From Haberlea rhodopensis (Eukaryota > Streptophyta > Magnoliopsida > Lamiales > Gesneriaceae): a stretch of DNA of 64,000 nt. The stretch covers positions 1-64,000 of the forward strand of contig CAJQUN010000957.1 in the NCBI GenBank assembly GCA_907163345.1, in the 5' to 3' direction. A program made the position numbers and the translations under genes. The notes below the pieces were generated by a model. It was not told the DNA's origin. It did not search any database and saw only the letters and a list, made by a program, of their open reading frames with translations. This document shows positions 24,982-36,111 of this stretch, piece by piece (the first letter of the stretch is position 1; each line of letters begins with the position of its first letter).

Positions 24982-26652
24982 TTAAGAGTAGTATTTTCGG
25001 AGGTGAAATGCATTCCAGGGTCTCTTCAACTTTTGTCCCTCCGCATCCTCCAGGTAATAAGCCCCTGAGCTTAACTTTTTGACTATCATGTAGGGTCCTT
25101 CCCATTGAGGGTCAAGTTTTCCGACATCTGTTGGTTGGCCTTTTTAAGCACTAGGTCCCCCACTTGGAAGCTCCGGGGTACCACTCGTTTGTTATAAGCT
25201 TTGATTATTTTGCTCCGGTAGGACTCCATTCTGAATGCCTCTTACCCTCCTCATATATCAAATCAAGATCCAACGCCCGACGTTCTATATTATCATCAGC
25301 GTGGGCTTGGATCCTTGCTGAAGTCGCTCCTATCTCTGCGAGCAGCACCGCTTCCAACCCATAGACAATAATGAAGGGTGTTTCCCCCGCAGGGATTCGC
25401 GGTGTAGTGCGATAAGCCCATAGGACACTTTGTAGCTCATCAACCCAGTCTTTTCCGACTCCATATAACCTTTCCCTTAAGGCTTGCACTATAGACATGT
25501 TGGTGACATATGTCTGTCCATTACTCTGTGTTTAAGCCACGGAGGTGAAAGCTTGATCAATCTTCTGTCCATTACTCTGTGTGTAAGCTACGGAGGTGAA
25601 AGCTTGATTAATCTTCATCCCCTGGCACCAAGCCATCAACCTTCGCCCTTGGAATTGTCTACTATTGTCAGAAATCAACCTCCTCGGCACACCAAAATGG
25701 CACACAATATTCTTCCATAGGAAGTTCAGCACATCCTCCTCAGTAATGGGGGCCAGAGCCTCAGCCTCCACCCATTTTGAAAAGTAGCCCACAACCACTA
25801 TTAGGAATTTTTTCTGCCTCGGGGCGATCGGGAATGGTCCCATGATATCCATCCCCCATTGATCGAATGGACAAGCTGCTACTACGGACTTCATAAACTT
25901 GGCTGGCTGTGATTGGAATCTATTTGCCTCTGGCAGCCCTCGCAAGTAACCACAACTTTCATTGCATCTCTCCGTAGAGTAGGCCAAAAGTAACCAGCCA
26001 GGAGAGTTTTTTTAGCCAGGGCATGGCTTTCGAGGTGATCCCTACAACAACCTTCATGTATCTCATGGAGCACGTTCTTAGCCTCCTCTTCGGCCAGACA
26101 CCTGAGCAGAGGCCCAGTAAAAGTTCTCTTGTATAACTCATCACCGACCAAGGCAAACTGGAAAGCATGCCTTTTCAACCTCCTCGCCTTATTTTATCCG
26201 CAGGAAGCTCGGACTTCTTCAAATATCTTAGGATGGGAGTCATCCATCTTTCCACCATGGGAGGCTCCACTCAAGGCTGAGTTGATGGTGTCAGCTCGGT
26301 TTGGAATGTGACGTCCCTCTGGGACAGGGGGGGCCAATGATGCGGCCCACTTTGCGAGTTGGTATGCCTCATAGTTCTCTTCTCGGGGTATCTGTATTAT
26401 ACTCGATTCAGCAAACTTTCAGACATATATTGGATAGCTCTCAAATATTCAAGCAACTTCTCGTTGTTGACCTCGAAATTCCCCTTCACCTGCTGGGCCG
26501 CTAGTTGGGAGTCGGAATGTAGGACTACCCTGCTAGCGCCTACTTCCTGAGCTTATTTGAGCCCGGTTAGTACTGCTTCATACTCTTCCCCGTTGTTGGA
26601 GGCCCGAAAGTCTAGCTTGACCATCTCTTTCATCTTCTCATCCATTGGAGCG
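24982..26652 (-). pseudogene. Tat-like element F pol: RNase H end and integrase
   Basis: Reading down from 26652: RNase H (FRASNNGEEYEAVLTGLK; VLHSDSQLAAQQVKGNFEV), then the integrase zinc finger (HEIHEGCCRDHLESHALA and CEGCQR), then the core with WGMDIMGPFP (first Asp) and LISDNSRQFQ (second Asp). At the third position the sequence reads SNGQTYVTN, so the catalytic Glu is absent. The C-terminal part (KLDPQWEGPYMI; RPWNAFHLRKYYS) ends at a stop at 24982-24984. There are frameshifts near 25930 and 25500, and a 51-bp duplication carries a stop. Integrase inserts the cDNA into host DNA; this copy cannot encode one. The lineage call rests on the integrase and RNase H wording. Confidence 0.85.
25513..25614 (-). 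repeat. 51-bp tandem duplication in F integrase
   Basis: Copies at 25513-25563 and 25564-25614 repeat 17 codons (QAFTSVA.TQSNGQ) next to the third catalytic residue. They differ at a few bases. The copy farther along the gene contains a TAA stop. Confidence 0.9.
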
Positions 26653-26660
26653 ATCAACAC

Positions 26661-27114
26661 TAGAGGTGTAAATGAACCGAATCGAGCAGAATATGCAGAA
26701 AATTTTAAGGTTCGAATTTTGATCGAAATAGTTATATTCGAGCTCGAGTTTAATTCGAAGTTCAAATAGTTTCAAAATTTTGGCTTGAGTTTGGCTCAAA
26801 TCAAAGTTCGAGTTTGAGTTAGGCTCGAAATGGTTCGAACATGTTCGCGAGCTATTCGAATTATTGCTCGAAAATAAATACCCGAAAGGTTCAAAATATA
26901 TTTATTTAATATATCTAATTATATTATTAAAATATTTAAAGTTCACGAGCGGGTCGTGAACTATCGAATAAAGTAATTTGGGCTCGAGTTCGGCTCGGAA
27001 AAAAGCTCGAATATGTTCAAGTTCGGCTCGAATTCAAAAATTTCGAATTCGAATCAAATATTTATCGAGCTGGCTCGAAAGTTTGTGAACATGTTCGATT
27101 CGTTTACACCCCTA
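26661..27114. mobile_element. hAT-type MITE (454 bp)
   Basis: Terminal inverted repeats TAGAGGTGTAAATGAACCGA and, at the right end, the complement of TAGGGGTGTAAACGAATCGA. They are flanked by a perfect 8-bp duplication ATCAACAC (26653-26660 and 27115-27122), typical of hAT transposons. The interior is rich in TTCGAG/CTCGAA words and encodes nothing, so it is non-autonomous. It interrupts the RNase H codons of F pol, which continue on both sides. Confidence 0.92.
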
Positions 27115-27139
27115 ATCAACACAACCCCGACTCTGCATC
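27115..27139 (-). pseudogene. Short piece of F RNase H between two insertions
   Basis: Twenty-five bases between the MITE and element H. They include the second copies of the MITE duplication and H's GCATC, and read AESG in the RNase H frame. Confidence 0.7.
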
Positions 27140-28041
27140 TGTAAGACCCCAACCCCTTAACTCGTCATTAGTGCATTTATGACCCCGTACATGTGTACAT
27201 TGTCCTTTGGACTCAAGAGGTGATGCCCATTCCGCATAATCTCATCGATATTTCCATACACCTGCATCAAGGTTAACACAACAGTCCACAAATCCTACTA
27301 CGTTATATCGGCGGCTCAATAATATCCCTCGCTATGATATGACAGCGGCATTAACCATCGCTTCGACATATGAGCGGCAAATATTATGATCCATCGCTGG
27401 TGATATACCCGTAGCAGGACTCTAATTGCAATACTTTTGTATGCTCAATATCAATTGCAATCTCATAATCATATGGACATCGTACCCGAATATTCCACTG
27501 TCTATTATCCACCATTACTGTTCTTAGACAACGTATCATGCTTCTCATTTCCTGATTTTTCCTGCAAAATCAGATTTCTCAGTACTGCACATGCATATAC
27601 ATAACATGTACAGAAAACTCAACTCAATAAAACGCATTTATCCCTCTACTAGTAACAACGTCAACTTATTATCAACATTAATTACCGTCAGCGATGTCAT
27701 TCATCACGCACCTTAAAAGGCATTATCATTTTCACCATAGTCAAGCTAATGATATAAATAGAATGAGTTACCATACTCGAGGCTTTTAAACCATACCACC
27801 CTCGTTGTGTATGTTCATTGGTATTGCTGGTCGTTTAACAAAATCATGTTCTTCGTATCTCATACGATCCTGCAATCACGATGGTTAGCAATAACACCAA
27901 TTTTCATTGCTTCATATCATAAAATGCACATAGCAGGCGTCATTTCACAATGACAGAAACTACAATCATGCATAAAAGTATGTGATATACATGTCTATCA
28001 ACACATCCCTAGGCCATTAAACATCCCAAAGAGCTAACCTG
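27140..28041 (-). other. Truncated 3' LTR and interior of element H
   Basis: The first 34 bases agree with the LTR end of H, then the sequence departs. CTCGCT...AGCGGC modules at 27310-27400 are of the leader type seen in C and J. There is no coding content. The exact LTR/interior junction cannot be placed. Confidence 0.6.
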
Positions 28042-28053
28042 GCTCTGATACCA
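28042..28053 (-). other. Primer-binding site of element H
   Basis: GCTCTGATACCA four bases from the LTR end at 28058. Confidence 0.92.
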
Positions 28054-28057
28054 CTAA

Positions 28058-28964
28058 TGTAAGACCCCAATCCCTTAACTCGTCATTAGTGACGTCGTAT
28101 GAGTATATAAAAAAAATCATTCTTTAAAAGAATCATTACATGCTTCACATAATCTCCATGACATAAATAATACTCAGCATGAAATGATCACTTTTACCAG
28201 CAATAAGACTCAAGGTTCACCCATTATCATCACAATTGCACCACTTTTACATTGTGGGTTTTTTTTATAAAAATTTGGGCAGAGTCTCCCCATAAATTGA
28301 GCTATCCAAAAATAAAACACATCACCAAAAATAATTCCCAGCCAGGGAAAAAACACGATACTAAAAGAAATCAAAATCATAACTAAGTTCCCAGCCAGGG
28401 AAGTCATCATACTAAGAAGATATAATAGTGGGCTTCAACACCCTTATACAGTCCATATACATGCATCGATGTGCTCACACACGAGCAACGAATAATTGAA
28501 TTTGTTCTCAATACATAAGTAGGATGTGCCAACAATCAATACTTGTACCATAATTCTGCGAGCGCTATTTTCCATGAGCTTAAGCTTTCTTCCCGAGACA
28601 ACGTCGTACCTGTTATACCTGTTTCAACAGAAATAGCCCCCACACAGGGTGAGCATACCAACATCACACTACTCATATCATAACAATGCATAAAGATAAT
28701 GATATCACGATTTAAGAGTATCGAAAATCTTTAAAATGTACTCCCTGTGAAGTTCTGAATCTGTATAGCTTCCATACAATGTTCCTGTTTCAAGCTTACA
28801 CGCTTTCATAATATCAAGTTTAGTATCTTTATTCAAAACATGATACTCATCAATGCAATAAATTCAATAAAATCACAATTCATCAATTATGCTCAATCAT
28901 AACGAATCTCATATAGAAGGCAACTCTACCTATCAGTTAATCTCAGTCTCAATCGTTTCTCATA
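28058..28964 (-). mobile_element. 5' LTR of element H, U5-side part
   Basis: Starts TGTAAGACCCC and is interrupted at 28964 by J's target site. In element sense it carries GGGGAGACTCTGCCCAAATTTT (about 28260-28290), shared with solo LTR E, and the CTCACCCTGTGTGGGGGCT motif (about 28615-28665). It has no GATC cluster. Confidence 0.85.
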
Positions 28965-28969
28965 TCGAT

Positions 28970-29025
28970 TGTAAGGACCCCCGTGCCCTTAACCCGTAAT
29001 TAGTGCATTAAGCCATACCATGAGT
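28970..29025 (-). repeat. Inverted copy of the U5 terminus at J's left end
   Basis: Reverse complement of the last 56 bases of J's right LTR (36051-36106), running from TGTAAGGACC to CATGAGT. It is followed by ATAT and TTAGTGGTATCAGAGC (29030-29045), the LTR/PBS junction, then LTR sequence from 29046. Confidence 0.92.
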
Positions 29026-29045
29026 ATATTTAGTGGTATCAGAGC

Positions 29046-29479
29046 TGGTTGGATGGACGCTCAGATCCAGTGTTGAGATCGAGTTGTGCTTGGAAGGTGC
29101 TTCCAGGATAGAAGTACCAGTAGCGGTATCCGGTATAGTGTTTTATGCATCAAATACACGTTTATTCATTGAGTACACCTTACGTGTATATGGGATGTAT
29201 AAATGGGCTATGGCCTCTTTCTGTTCATTATGGTTGCATGCAATTAATTATGGAAATTGCTAAATGAACTAAGAGCATATTAGTGTATTATGTGGGTGCA
29301 TGTTATGTGAATAATAATGGTAGGGGGAATTTGAATATTGGGAATTGAATGCAAGAAATTTTCTGGGTAGCATACGGTGTTGCACTTGCATAGGGTTTTT
29401 CCCCTGATGGTATGAGTATATGCACTCATGGTATGGCTTAATGCACTAATTACGGGTTAAGGGCACGGGGGTCCTTACA
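29046..29479 (+). mobile_element. Left LTR fragment of J (last 434 bp)
   Basis: Corresponds to 35673-36106 with equal length and apparently identical sequence. It joins the upstream stray PBS at the shared word CAGAGC (PBS TATCAGAGC; LTR TACCAGAGC). It ends CCTTACA at 29479. Confidence 0.92.
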
Positions 29480-29483
29480 TTAG

Positions 29484-29495
29484 TGGTATCAGAGC
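29484..29495 (+). other. Primer-binding site of element J
   Basis: TGGTATCAGAGC four bases after the LTR end. A second TGGTATCAGAGC at 29034-29045 belongs to the aberrant left end. Confidence 0.95.
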
Positions 29496-29789
29496 AGTGG
29501 TTAGCTCTTTGGGGCTGTTGAGGGCCTAGGAACATGTTATTGGGAATGAGAAGCACATACTTATGCATGATTGCTTATGTGCGTTTATGATATGTGTTCA
29601 TCATTGGCATATGTGTTGCTAACCATGGTGGTTGCAGGGTCTTATGAGACATGGACTATGCATTACGGTTGCATAGGTATACATCGGAGTGATGATTTTA
29701 ATGCTTTGCCGCTACATGTTGGAGCGAGGTGCATTAAAATACACTCATGGCGATGTTTATGGGAATACGGATTATGCATTACGGTTGCA

Positions 29790-30620
29790 TGCACGTCGAA
29801 GCGATGATGCCGCTGTCGTGTCGAAGCGATGGTAAATGCCGCTGTCACGTCGAAGCGATGATGCCGCTGTCGTGCCGAAACAATTATTGAAATACGGGTT
29901 ATGCATTACGGTTGCATGCATGGCGTAGCGATATGAATACTTGCCGCTGTCGTATTATAGCGATGAAGAATATTTGCCGCAAATATGTCGAAGCGAAGGA
30001 AAAATGCCGCTGTCATATTATTATTGCGAGGGATATTATGCCGCTAATACGTCGAAGCGAAGGGTATTTCCGCTGTCATGCCGGAATGATGGTAAATGCC
30101 GCTGTCGTGTCGAAGCGATGGTAAATGCCGCTGTCACGTCGAAGCGATGGTACCACCGTCATGTCGAAACGATGATGCCGCTGTCGTGTCGAAGCGATGG
30201 TAAATGCCGCTGTCACGTCGAAGCGATGATGCCGCTGTCGTGCCGAAACAATTATTGAAATACGGGTTATGCATTACGGTTGCATGCATGGCGTAGCGAT
30301 ATGAATACTTGCCGCTGTCGTATTATAGCGATGAAGAATATTTGCCGCAAATATGTCGAAGCGAAGGAAAAATGCCGCTGTCATATTATTATTGCGAGGG
30401 ATATTATGCCGCTAATACGTCGAAGCGAAGGGTATTTCCGCTGTCATGCCGGAATGATGGTAAATGCCGCTGTCGTGTCGAAGCGATGGTAAATGCCGCT
30501 GTCACGTCGAAGCGATGGTACCACCGTCATGTCGAAACGATGATGCCGCTGTCGTGTCGAAGCGATGATACATGCCGCTGTCACGTCGAAGCGATGATGC
30601 CGTTGTCATGACGTAGCGAT
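29790..30620 (+). repeat. AGCG/CGCT hairpin array in J leader
   Basis: Units of 22-30 bp, such as AGCGATGATGCCGCT and AGCGATGGTAAATGCCGCT joined by GTCRYGTCGA. Each AGCG...CGCT can form a short stem. More diverged units continue to about 31170 with GACG/CGTC and GTCA/TGAC arms. Confidence 0.8.
29879..30614 (+). repeat. 368-bp tandem duplication
   Basis: 29879-30246 and 30247-30614 are near-identical (only a few bases differ, near the end), which gives two identical 70-codon frames at 29912 and 30280. It is a recent large-unit duplication within the hairpin array. Confidence 0.92.
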
Positions 30621-30674
30621 GTGATCGGGAACAAAGTACTACATGAGTGTGAGTACCTCTTGAGTCCGCGATTA

Positions 30675-30836
30675 GCCGGGTATTTTATTGGCGATGGTTA
30701 CGCCGGGTATTTTATTGGCGATGGTTACGCCGGGTATTTTATTGGCGATGGTTACGCCGGGTATTTTGTTGGCGATGGTTACGCCGGGTATTTTATTGGC
30801 GACGGTTACGCCGGGTATTCTATTGGCGATGGTTTA
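30675..30836 (+). repeat. 27-bp tandem repeat, six copies
   Basis: Copies begin at 30675, 30702, 30729, 30756, 30783 and 30810. Each holds GGCGATGGTTACGCC, where GGCG pairs with CGCC around ATGGTTA. The 9-residue peptide repeat (GYAGYFIGD) in the open frame follows from the 27-bp period and is not evidence of a protein. Confidence 0.92.
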
Positions 30837-33800
30837 TACCGCCGGATATCTATAGCGACATTTTATGCCGCTGACTCCATGGCGAGGGATCATGCCGCTG
30901 ATTCGATAGCGATGGATTATACCGCTATGTGTGTAGCACTGGATTATGCCGCCTACGAGCGATGGGTGCTGCTTATGTACCGCTGGTGGACGATGGATAC
31001 AGGTATTCCGCTATCTCGATAGCGATGAGGTATGGCATATTACTTTTGTTATCAGTATGGTGATTATGGTGTATTATTATTTACCGTCATGTGTTTGACG
31101 ATGAGATTATGGATGTCGTGTATCGACAGGTACCGTCATATGTTCGACGATGTTATTTGGGATAACTATGTGGACGCTTGGCGTCATTTTGGTGATTTAT
31201 GCATTCATGTTTATGTATATGGTTGTATGGTTTGAGTGCCGATGGTGGGCACATGGTAGGGTCTGGGTATTTAGTTGACGAGACCTTTTGCCGAGCAGGT
31301 TTGCTCGGTGGATCATTGATGCATTGTACCGGTGAGAGTACGCATCGTATTATGGAGGTATATTATTGACGAGCAATGATACCCTTGGGTATGCTCGCTG
31401 GGATGGCTAAGGCCAAGTGAATGGTGGTAAGAGTAGTCATTGAGGAAACTACTCGCTTGTTATTGTGATGAGGAGTAAACATGGTTACACCCACCCTAAG
31501 GGCGTGGAAGAAGTCCTAATGGATTAGGATTGCATGATAATTGAGCGTGGACGCCGGGTTGTCCAGTGTGCTTTGGTGTTTTAGAGATATGTTGGGCAAT
31601 GACCCACAACTCTAATGGTTTGGGCGGTATGGTATACCGGGATGGAATGTGTGTCGCGTTAATAGGTTGGTATAAGCCTATGGGACCAGCGAATCACTAG
31701 CCAGGTATTGTTGCAGTGCTTTAGTGTGCTTGTGGTAGCTATTATAATGCTCGTTGGATTCGAGTTTGGTGAATCGTATGGTGATACGATGAGGGTTATG
31801 GTAGACTCTTGTAGTCTCTATGTGGCATGGTGTTTGAGGTAGGGAATACCTCACGGGGACGTTATACGTCATTGTTTTGAGGGACTTGTGCTGGGACAGC
31901 TCAAGTTTGTTGGTATTACCAACGTGAGTGTCAACAAGTCGTGGTTAGCTCTAGTTGAGCATCCTTGCATATGGCATGCAATGGGAGTCACAATGGTTTG
32001 TGAGATATAGTTAGTGGGGTGACACTACTATATTGATTTTTTTTATCTCTTGGAGAGATTTGGATTGTACTGTCTTGGAGACAGCTTGCATCGGTCGTGG
32101 TTTGATTGTAAGTCAGCCATGGTAAGCATTACTGATGTTGGACCGAGTAATGGATTTCTTACCTCGGTGAGACGTTTGAGGAGACGTCTTCGGGGAGATG
32201 CTCGATTTTGGAGTACTATGGTATTAGTACAGAGCATCGTTGGAAGGTGTATACATGGCGTATACGGATTTTTGGATTGGGTAATGGTAGTATTGATGCA
32301 CTACTCTAACCAATTGTATATTTCTGGGTTCCGGGATATGTTTTGGTATTAATATACCAGGTTTTCCGAACGGTAATTCGAGGATTGGAGGATCATGGAT
32401 TCATGACTTCTTCCTTGAGAGGAAGACGGTATTGTGATTCCTACCGGTTGAATCTTTTGGGGAGATTCGTTATTTTGGTTCGTGTGGTGGTGATGTTGAA
32501 ATCACACCCTTTGGTTTTGGTTTGTCAACCATCATTCTCCGTGGGGCGAGAATAATCGGGGTTTGACAGTTGGTTTTGGGATTTGGGTGTGATTGGAGAT
32601 ACCCGAGTCTATTGCATTGTGTATGCATGTTGTGATTGGTGTTTGGGCATGTATGCCGTGAGTGTATACGAATGCCAATGTTATTTTGTTCATTGTTGAA
32701 CGTCGAGTTGTATGCTTGGTTTGGTGAATCTCCGGTGTGAGATTGTGGGACCTCGAGATCGGTAATCTCGCTGGCACGATGCATTCTGATGAATGATCGT
32801 GAGGGTTGTTTGACTTCCCCGGAGGAGGGATTGTTGTGTTTTGAAACCATGGTAGTTCTTGCTGGTTAATTCGATAGCCTCCCTGTTTTAGGATTGTAAA
32901 ATCCCAGGATAGACAAGGGGTGGCCAGGACTCGGATTTGTTTGGTGTCGTGGTTGACACGCATGGCGGGGATGCAAGTGATTGTTTTGCGTGACCTCTGT
33001 GGAACTTGAGACTTTGTGGAGTCTTGAGGGTGTGTCGGGACCAGATATGATTTCTTGGAACACACCGGTGTAAACATCCTCGGTGATGTGTTTTGTGTGG
33101 ATCAGTGACCGTGGGTAACCCGGTCCGGGTTGCAAGTGGTGCAACTACTCCTTTGGAGGAGATGGGCTGGGAAGCGGAACCGGATTTTCTGTGAGTATAC
33201 TGTCGTATGCTAGTAGTCCTCATCATAACGATGCGTGTTAAGCATCGTGGACAAGTAATGGAGATATCATGGAGAGATATCTATGTCGAGATTAATGAAG
33301 GTTTGGTTGAGTTTCAGTCATGGTGGACTGACTTCTGGGACGATTCACGTCGAGGTATGTTGTTATCTTTCGGGTTGTATTGGTTTTGGCGGTTGCTCTA
33401 TTTTAGGTCTTAGTGCGAGACTGGTATTCTCGCAGTTGTTAATTCGATTCTAAGGTGGTTCAGAATCGGGGTCTTGGCTTTGTTTTGTTTGTGTAGTCCT
33501 GGTGTTACGTGGAGTACACCGGTGCAATTTCGGGGACGAAATTTTATTAGTAGGGGATAATTGTGATGTCCGGGAATTAATGGTGTTAATCCCGGTGTAG
33601 TATTAATCCTGGATGGATTTTTTTAATTGTAAGCAATTAGGAATTAATTGCGGTTTGGGTCTCCCGAGGTTGTTAGATTGGGCATTTGTGATCGTTGGAT
33701 CCAAAGGTTGAGATTGTATTCTCATTTTGGTGGAAAGCCTATGATTTGGGTTTTTAGTGGGACTTGGAGTCCGGGGTGCCTTGTGTTGGGGCCAGTCTGG

Positions 33801-33892
33801 GGATTTGATGTTGGAGGGTGAGTTTTTGAAAACAGATGATTTTTAATGAATCATGATGTATTTGCGGAGGTTTTGGTGTGTTGGGGTATTTT

Positions 33893-33905
33893 GCTATATA
33901 TACCC
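33893..33905 (+). promoter_or_regulatory. TATA box in J 3' LTR
   Basis: GCTATATATACCC, about 400 bp upstream of the GATC octet, followed by a CT-rich stretch. The damaged left LTR lacks this region, so J cannot start its own full-length transcript from a normal 5' LTR promoter. Confidence 0.65.
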
Positions 33906-34292
33906 GTTGGACTCGGGATTCCGTCATTTGGAATCCATTTCTCTCCTCTCCTCCCCCTCTCACGCCACCTTCGCCCCAAACCCTTCCCCTTCCCTTTGGT
34001 TGAAGCAAAATCGTTAGAACTCGATTATGGGGGCCGGATTTCTTGAAGAAAGATAGGTAATATTCTTCTCCTCTCTTTTGGCTTCAATTTGATTGTGGTT
34101 TTGTGTTGTGTGGTTGAGTTTTGGGTTGGTTATGGCATTTGGGGGTTTTGGGTTAAAATCCAAAATGTTGATTTCAGTGTTTTCATGGAGTTTAATTGTT
34201 GTATTTGAGGCATTGAGGTGGTATGGGGTGTTGGTTTGGAGTTGGGTGTGAAAAACACCATTAGAACTCGAGTTTTTCGAAAAATCGCAGTC

Positions 34293-34503
34293 CGCGATCG
34301 ATCTTGGCGAGGCGCCGATCGATCGCGACATGCTACTGGAATTTGTAGAAGATGTACAGTATCGGCGATCGATCGCGAAAAGGGGGCGATCGATCGCGAG
34401 GGTCTCAGCGATCGATCGCGAGATGTGGCGATCGATCGCGGATTGATTTTTTTCGGGCAGTAGGCTTGCGCGATCGATCGCGCCTGATGGGCGATCGATC
34501 GCG
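34293..34503 (+). repeat. GATC palindrome octet of J
   Basis: Eight units: pair, 35-bp gap with ATGCTACTGG, two pairs, 28-bp gap with GGGCAGTAGG, pair. Cores in the second pair start 21 bp apart. Confidence 0.92.
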
Positions 34504-36111
34504 GCACTGTTCACCTGCATGGATTTTCGAATATGTTGGAAAATGTTGGGATTTTGGAACCGAGGTCTAAAGGGCCGACTTCCGGAGTGTTGTTCACATT
34601 CCAATGAGAATGTTAGGCTTTTAAAATGGTTTGATTGGAACCAAGCTTATTAAACGGAATTTTTGGTTGGGTTTTTGGCTATCTGTTAATCATATAAAAT
34701 GGAATATTTTGGGTAGTATGCATGCTTAGCCGGGGGGCTTTTATTTTGGTAATCGTCATGGATTGACGATATGATTGGGAGTCTTGAACGTGCGTGGGCA
34801 CGTGATCGCATGCTTATTCTTGATTTTGAGTCGTTTATGTGTTTTAGCACATATTTCTCTAGGCATGGGACTCAAGGAAGGTTTGGCTTGGACTACGGAG
34901 ACTTAAGGTACGTGGGACGTACGAGCATAACCTATTATAGTATTGCAACTGTAATATGCATGGTTTGTGATAATGGTATTAAATGGGCATTGGAATACAT
35001 GGTGTATGGTAATGGTATTATATGGACATTGCAATATCTGGCATGTGGTAAGTATTGAAATGCATGGTGCATTATATTTACTTCAAATGGATAATGATAT
35101 GCATGGTATATGGTAACTGTGATAAATAGACATACATTGGAAATCATAGGGTGCCGCTTTAGAGCGAGCAACGATTGGGTGTTGTCGCCGTTGAGCACTA
35201 CCGGTTATGACGCCGCTATTGTTGAGCGTGCGCTGGGTTAAGAATGCCGCTATTGTGGAGCGAGCAATGTTACGGGAACATGGAATCCTTGGTTAAATAT
35301 ATGTGAAATCTATGGCCTATGTATAATGATTTTACATATTGATTATGGAGCTGACATGATAGAACTGTATTAGTTAATCTATATGGTGATTAACTGGCTT
35401 TGGGAATTTGATGAGTTTGGTTATTTTGAGAACAGGGACAATGCATGGGATCCCGGATGAGGGTATTGCCATCCAGGGAGTATCATTTAAATTATGGCAT
35501 TTACATTCTGTAAATTATGAATTGCAATATTATTATTTTGTGATTGGTGGTATTGGTATGCTCACCCCGTGTGGGGGCTGTCTCTGTTGGGGCAGGTAAC
35601 ACAGGTGTAGCGGCTTTGGAGTCGAGCTCGGGCTTTTGGTTAGAGGTACTTCCAGGATCGAGGTACCAGAGCTGGTTGGATGGACGCTCAGATCCAGTGT
35701 TGAGATCGAGTTGTGCTTGGAAGGTGCTTCCAGGATAGAAGTACCAGTAGCGGTATCCGGTATAGTGTTTTATGCATCAAATACACGTTTATTCATTGAG
35801 TACACCTTACGTGTATATGGGATGTATAAATGGGCTATGGCCTCTTTCTGTTCATTATGGTTGCATGCAATTAATTATGGAAATTGCTAAATGAACTAAG
35901 AGCATATTAGTGTATTATGTGGGTGCATGTTATGTGAATAATAATGGTAGGGGGAATTTGAATATTGGGAATTGAATGCAAGAAATTTTCTGGGTAGCAT
36001 ACGGTGTTGCACTTGCATAGGGTTTTTCCCCTGATGGTATGAGTATATGCACTCATGGTATGGCTTAATGCACTAATTACGGGTTAAGGGCACGGGGGTC
36101 CTTACATCGAT

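Larger units (their letters stand above)
29480..33561 (+). other. Non-coding interior of element J
   Basis: About 4.1 kb from the PBS region to the polypurine tract AGTAGGGGATAATT (33549-33561). In order: leader, hairpin arrays (29790-31030), a stretch matching C 16337-17000, and a long region matching C 10418-12249 in reverse. No retroelement protein motif appears in any frame. The longest frames (for example around 32532-33077 minus) differ between C and J, so I do not call genes. Confidence 0.8.
28970..36106 (+). mobile_element. Element J: LARD-like element with an aberrant left end
   Basis: Flanked by a perfect TCGAT duplication (28965-28969 and 36107-36111). The right LTR (33562-36106) is complete. 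The left end is an inverted 56-bp copy of the U5 end, a stray LTR/PBS junction, and only the last 434 bp of the LTR, then the normal PBS (29484-29495) and a non-coding interior (29480-33561). The 434-bp LTR parts appear identical, so insertion was recent. Sequence and layout match C, so both belong to one non-autonomous family. Confidence 0.9.
33562..36106 (+). mobile_element. 3' LTR of element J
   Basis: 2545 bp from TGTGATGTCCGGG to CCTTACA. It carries a TATA box at 33893-33905, a CT-rich stretch, a GATC octet at 34293-34503, CGCT...AGCG modules at 35150-35265 and the GC-rich motif at 35558-35602. It is the reference for what the left LTR lost. Confidence 0.92.

Noticed and set aside
30621..31022. 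Open frame with GYAGYFIGD peptide repeats
   Set aside because: The 27-bp period is a multiple of three, so the frame stays open by chance. The DNA unit is explained as a hairpin repeat in a non-coding leader.
32470..33226. Overlapping frames up to 181 codons on the minus strand of J interior
   Set aside because: They are not kept as frames in the matching part of C (10835-11544), so conservation is at the DNA level.
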